Source: Flavobacteriaceae bacterium
Lineage (GTDB): Bacteria > Bacteroidota > Bacteroidia > Flavobacteriales > Flavobacteriaceae
Assembly (NCBI GenBank): GCA_020435965.1
Contig: JAGQYS010000005.1
Location: 1 to 64,000 of the forward strand
Reading direction: 5' to 3'
DNA: 64,000 nt
Shown: positions 61,666 through 64,000 of the stretch, one piece after another
Position numbering within the stretch: position 1 is the stretch's first letter
How the letters are laid out: every line of letters begins with the position of its first letter
Notes under the pieces: generated by a model
What the model was told of the DNA's origin: nothing
The model's input: the letters and a program-made list of their open reading frames with translations, nothing else
The model's database searches: none
Program-made: the position numbers and the translations under genes

Positions 61666-62472
61666 ATGCTTAAAACGAAACTATTATATTTTTTTTCGCT
61701 TTCTTATTTTTGTTTGACTGTAGGAAATGCTCAATTAGGTTTTTCTCACGAAATAGGCGCTATCGTTGGACCTGTTGAATTTAGATCTGATTTTGGTCAA
61801 CGTGAAAACGAACCTACCAATATAGGGAATTCAGGTATTGGAATTGGTATCGTGCACTATATAAATTTTGCTTATCGAGCTGACTGTAATTGTTACTCAA
61901 CTGATACTTATTTTAATGATCACTTTAAGTTGAGAAGTGAAATTTCCTGGAACAAGACCATATTAGACCATCATGGCCAATGGGTTGACCCAAGTCTTAC
62001 TAGTGATGCTGCTGAACGTTTAAGAGGTCATCATGGCGAGGCCAATAATTTTGATATTGGTATGCAACTGGAATATTTCCCTTTAAGCATTAGAGATTTT
62101 CAGGGATTTGCATATAGGTTTGCTCCTTTTATTAGTCTTGGTGCTCATTTTACATCATTTAATCCTAAAGCTAGTACTGATTATGTAAATGCTTCTGGAA
62201 CTAATGATGTTGGTAACATACTTGACCCAAACAACTTTTATCCTTATTGGGAACCTGGCTCTGTAAATCCAGCTTCAGGAACCTCATGGTCTATGGTTAC
62301 AAGTGTTGGAGTACGTTATAAATTGACAAAGTTATCTGATTTAATGCTAGATATGAGATGGCAGCTTTATTTTGATGATTGGATTGATGGACTCAACCAC
62401 CAGTTACCATCAAATAAATATAATGATTGGCTATTGTGGCTTAACTTTGGTTATATCTATTATTTAGATTAA
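61666..62472 (+). CDS. THC0290_0291-like exported protein
   Basis: A 268-residue protein with a signal peptide (LLYFFSLSYFCLTVGNAQ). It opens the mature part with LGFSHEIGAIVGPVEFRSDFGQ and has the unusual NFAYRADCNCYSTDTYFNDH stretch with paired Cys, then aromatic beta-strand patterns ending LLWLNFGYIYYLD. The pattern fits an outer-membrane or periplasmic barrel. I recall a flavobacterial family annotated THC0290_0291 with this sequence, but it has no known function. Its stop overlaps the metB stop by 3 bases on the other strand. Confidence 0.75.
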   Translation: MLKTKLLYFFSLSYFCLTVGNAQLGFSHEIGAIVGPVEFRSDFGQRENEPTNIGNSGIGIGIVHYINFAYRADCNCYSTDTYFNDHFKLRSEISWNKTILDHHGQWVDPSLTSDAAERLRGHHGEANNFDIGMQLEYFPLSIRDFQGFAYRFAPFISLGAHFTSFNPKASTDYVNASGTNDVGNILDPNNFYPYWEPGSVNPASGTSWSMVTSVGVRYKLTKLSDLMLDMRWQLYFDDWIDGLNHQLPSNKYNDWLLWLNFGYIYYLD

Positions 62473-63608
62473 CCTAATGCTTGTTTTAAGTCATTAATTA
62501 AGTCATCAATATCTTCAATTCCCACGCTTAATCTAATTAAAGAATCAACAACTCCTGTTTTTTCGCGTTCCTCTTTAGGAATGCTTGCATGTGTCATACT
62601 GGCTGGATGACCTGATAAAGATTCAACACCTCCAAGAGATTCTGCCAAGGTGAATATTTTTAACTTCTCAACAATCTTAACTGAAGCATCATAATCATTC
62701 CCTTTTGTAGTAAAAGACAACATGCCTCCAAAATCATCCATTTGAGATTTGGCAATCTCATGATTTGGATGTGTTTCAAATCCTGGCCAATACACCTTTT
62801 CAATTTTTGGATGATTTGCTAAAAACTCAGCTACTGCTTTCCCGTTCTCACAATGTCTTTGCATTCTTACATGCAATGTTTTAATACCACGAAGCACTAA
62901 AAAACTATCTTGAGGACCACAAATAGCTCCACTTGCATTTTGTATGAAATAGAGTCTGTCTGCCAATTCTTTATTTTTTACAACCAATGCTCCCATTACA
63001 ACATCGCTATGGCCTCCAAGATATTTAGTGGCTGAATGCATTACAATATCTGCTCCTAAATCTAATGGCTTTTGTAAGTAAGGTGTTGCAAAAGTGTTAT
63101 CAACAGCTAGCAAGATATTGTGCTTTTTGGCAACTTTTGAAACCGCTTTAATATCAATGATATTAAGCATTGGGTTTGTTGGTGTTTCAACCCAAATTAG
63201 CTTAGTATTGTTATTTACATAGTTTTCAATTTTATCAGCATTTTCCATTCCAATGAAATGAAATTTTATTCCGAATGCTTCATATATCTTGGTAAATAAT
63301 CTATAGGTTCCGCCATACAAATCATTGGTTGAAACTACCTCATCTCCAGGTTTCAATAATTTAATAATAGCATCAATAGCTGCAAGACCAGAACCGAAAG
63401 CCAAACCAAAATTTCCGTTTTCAATACTTGCGAAAGCGTTCTCTAAAGCATTTCGGGTTGGATTGTGAGTTCTTGAGTATTCATAACCTTTATGTCCTCC
63501 AGGTGTACTTTGAGCATAGGTTGACGTTTGGTAAATTGGAGGCATTACTGCACCATAAGCTTTGTCATGTTCTTGACCTCCATGTATAGTTTTGGTATTG
63601 AATTTCAT
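62469..63608 (-). CDS. metB: Trans-sulfuration PLP enzyme (cystathionine gamma-synthase type)
   Basis: A 379-residue Cys/Met metabolism PLP enzyme. It has YGAVMPPIYQTSTYAQ, YEYSRTHNPTRNALE, and the PLP lysine in HSATKYLGGHSDVVMGAL; LAESLGGVESLSGHPASMTH near the end is the substrate-binding block. It condenses an activated homoserine with cysteine, or splits cystathionine (metB versus mccB/cystathionine gamma-lyase); the two cannot be told apart here. Length matches either. The gene has a full promoter directly upstream. Confidence 0.85.
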   Translation of the reverse strand: MKFNTKTIHGGQEHDKAYGAVMPPIYQTSTYAQSTPGGHKGYEYSRTHNPTRNALENAFASIENGNFGLAFGSGLAAIDAIIKLLKPGDEVVSTNDLYGGTYRLFTKIYEAFGIKFHFIGMENADKIENYVNNNTKLIWVETPTNPMLNIIDIKAVSKVAKKHNILLAVDNTFATPYLQKPLDLGADIVMHSATKYLGGHSDVVMGALVVKNKELADRLYFIQNASGAICGPQDSFLVLRGIKTLHVRMQRHCENGKAVAEFLANHPKIEKVYWPGFETHPNHEIAKSQMDDFGGMLSFTTKGNDYDASVKIVEKLKIFTLAESLGGVESLSGHPASMTHASIPKEEREKTGVVDSLIRLSVGIEDIDDLINDLKQALG

Positions 63609-63631
63609 CTGTAAAAAATTTATTTGACAAC

Positions 63632-63661
63632 AAATTTAGTTTTTAATTCGTTGTATTCAAA
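63632..63661 (-). promoter_or_regulatory. Complete Bacteroidota promoter for metB
   Basis: On the minus strand TTG (63659-63661), exactly 19 bases, then TAAATTTG (63632-63639). The leader is about 24 bases. No SAM riboswitch fits in this space. Confidence 0.7.
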
Positions 63662-63706
63662 TGTATGCAATATCTTTATTCTATTGTTATCTTAAAATAA
63701 ATTTTC

Positions 63707-64000
63707 ATGAAACAATTTATTAAGCTCTTTTTATGTTTAACCCTATGTTTTTCTTGTGCTGTAACAGCTCCTATAATTTTTTCTGAAGTTAATGAACTAT
63801 TCGAAAATAACGCTGTTGTTGAATTAAACATCCCTAAAGCTGAAGGCAATACCGAGCAGTCTGAAGCAATAAATAAAGTTATTACGAATCATATAGCAAA
63901 TATGTTGGTATTTCTTGAAGAACCTTCAGACACGCTTCAACTTAATTATGCCATAAACAAATTTGATTCAGAATTTAAACGATTTAAAGAAGAGTTTGAA
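63707..64000 (+). CDS. DUF3298-like lipoprotein, N-terminal part (runs off the window)
   Basis: The frame opens at ATG 63707 and is still open after 98 codons at the window end. It has a signal peptide with a possible lipobox (LCFSCAVTA, Cys16-17 region), then VVELNIPKAEGNTEQSEAIN and a later YAINKFDSEFKRFKEEF. The pattern resembles the DUF4163/DUF3298 (RsiV-like) proteins of flavobacteria, some of which bind cell-wall products. The decisive C-terminal domain lies outside. It diverges from metB. A near-match TATCTTTA lies at 63671. Confidence 0.6.
   Translation, partial: MKQFIKLFLCLTLCFSCAVTAPIIFSEVNELFENNAVVELNIPKAEGNTEQSEAINKVITNHIANMLVFLEEPSDTLQLNYAINKFDSEFKRFKEEFE

Overview
The window is an AT-rich, gene-dense stretch of a Bacteroidota chromosome, almost certainly from a marine-type member of the Flavobacteriaceae. 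This rests on DUF families typical of that family (DUF3078, DUF2480, DUF3108, DUF5689, a THC0290_0291-like protein), TonB-dependent receptors with carboxypeptidase-like N-terminal domains, type IX secretion (T9SS) components and cargo, almost no Shine-Dalgarno sites, and many copies of the Bacteroidota -7 promoter element TAnnTTTG. I cannot name the genus. I see no rRNA, tRNA, CRISPR array, insertion sequence or prophage. No stretch over 300 bases lacks a gene; the longest gaps (about 264, 247 and 235 bases, before 37089, 7557 and 61666) hold promoters, a short palindromic repeat and a pair of direct repeats.

Layout. 1-3182: end of a DksA-like gene, lspA, then a minus-strand operon of a retropepsin-like protease, RimK and an AstE-like deacylase (probable S6 modification set). 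3268-7309: uvrC and a PlpD-type patatin/barrel protein. 7557-14824: aromatic amino acid catabolism (hmgA, hppD, kynA) mixed with a DUF3108 protein, an M23 peptidase and pgi. 14989-26634: two paralogous TonB receptor plus choice-of-anchor J lipoprotein pairs with two endonuclease/exonuclease/phosphatase (EEP) proteins, a candidate nucleic-acid or phosphodiester scavenging locus. 26710-28907: hflX and a DUF3078 protein. 28980-36824: an extended minus-strand SUF iron-sulfur operon (sufA, B, C, D, S, E, a MIP18-like protein, DUF2480) carrying two small lipoprotein genes and a four-helix-bundle (S23 family) gene inside imperfect inverted repeats.

37089-49006: M14 peptidase, thiL, two tandem small zinc-binding-type proteins, an alpha/beta hydrolase, brnQ, an M61 peptidase, a TonB receptor, a JmjC-like cupin protein, a small outer-membrane protein, a lipoprotein and recX. 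49120-54444: a very large T9SS cargo protein. 54498-59969: minus-strand operon porZ-recO-TonB receptor, whose receptor has a haem-receptor-like FRAP motif. 60087-64000: gdhA, a THC0290_0291-type protein with a striking promoter, metB, and the start of a DUF3298-like lipoprotein.

Together the genes describe an aerobic, protein- and amino-acid-degrading surface specialist: TonB receptors and T9SS products on the outer membrane, peptidases (M14, M61), amino acid uptake and breakdown (brnQ, hmgA, hppD, kynA, gdhA), a complete SUF system, and scattered DNA repair genes (uvrC, recO, recX). The observations I would follow first are the S23 cassette inside the suf operon, the paired TonB/lipoprotein/EEP locus, the direct-repeat promoter upstream of 61666, and the promoters placed exactly 4 nt before start codons.
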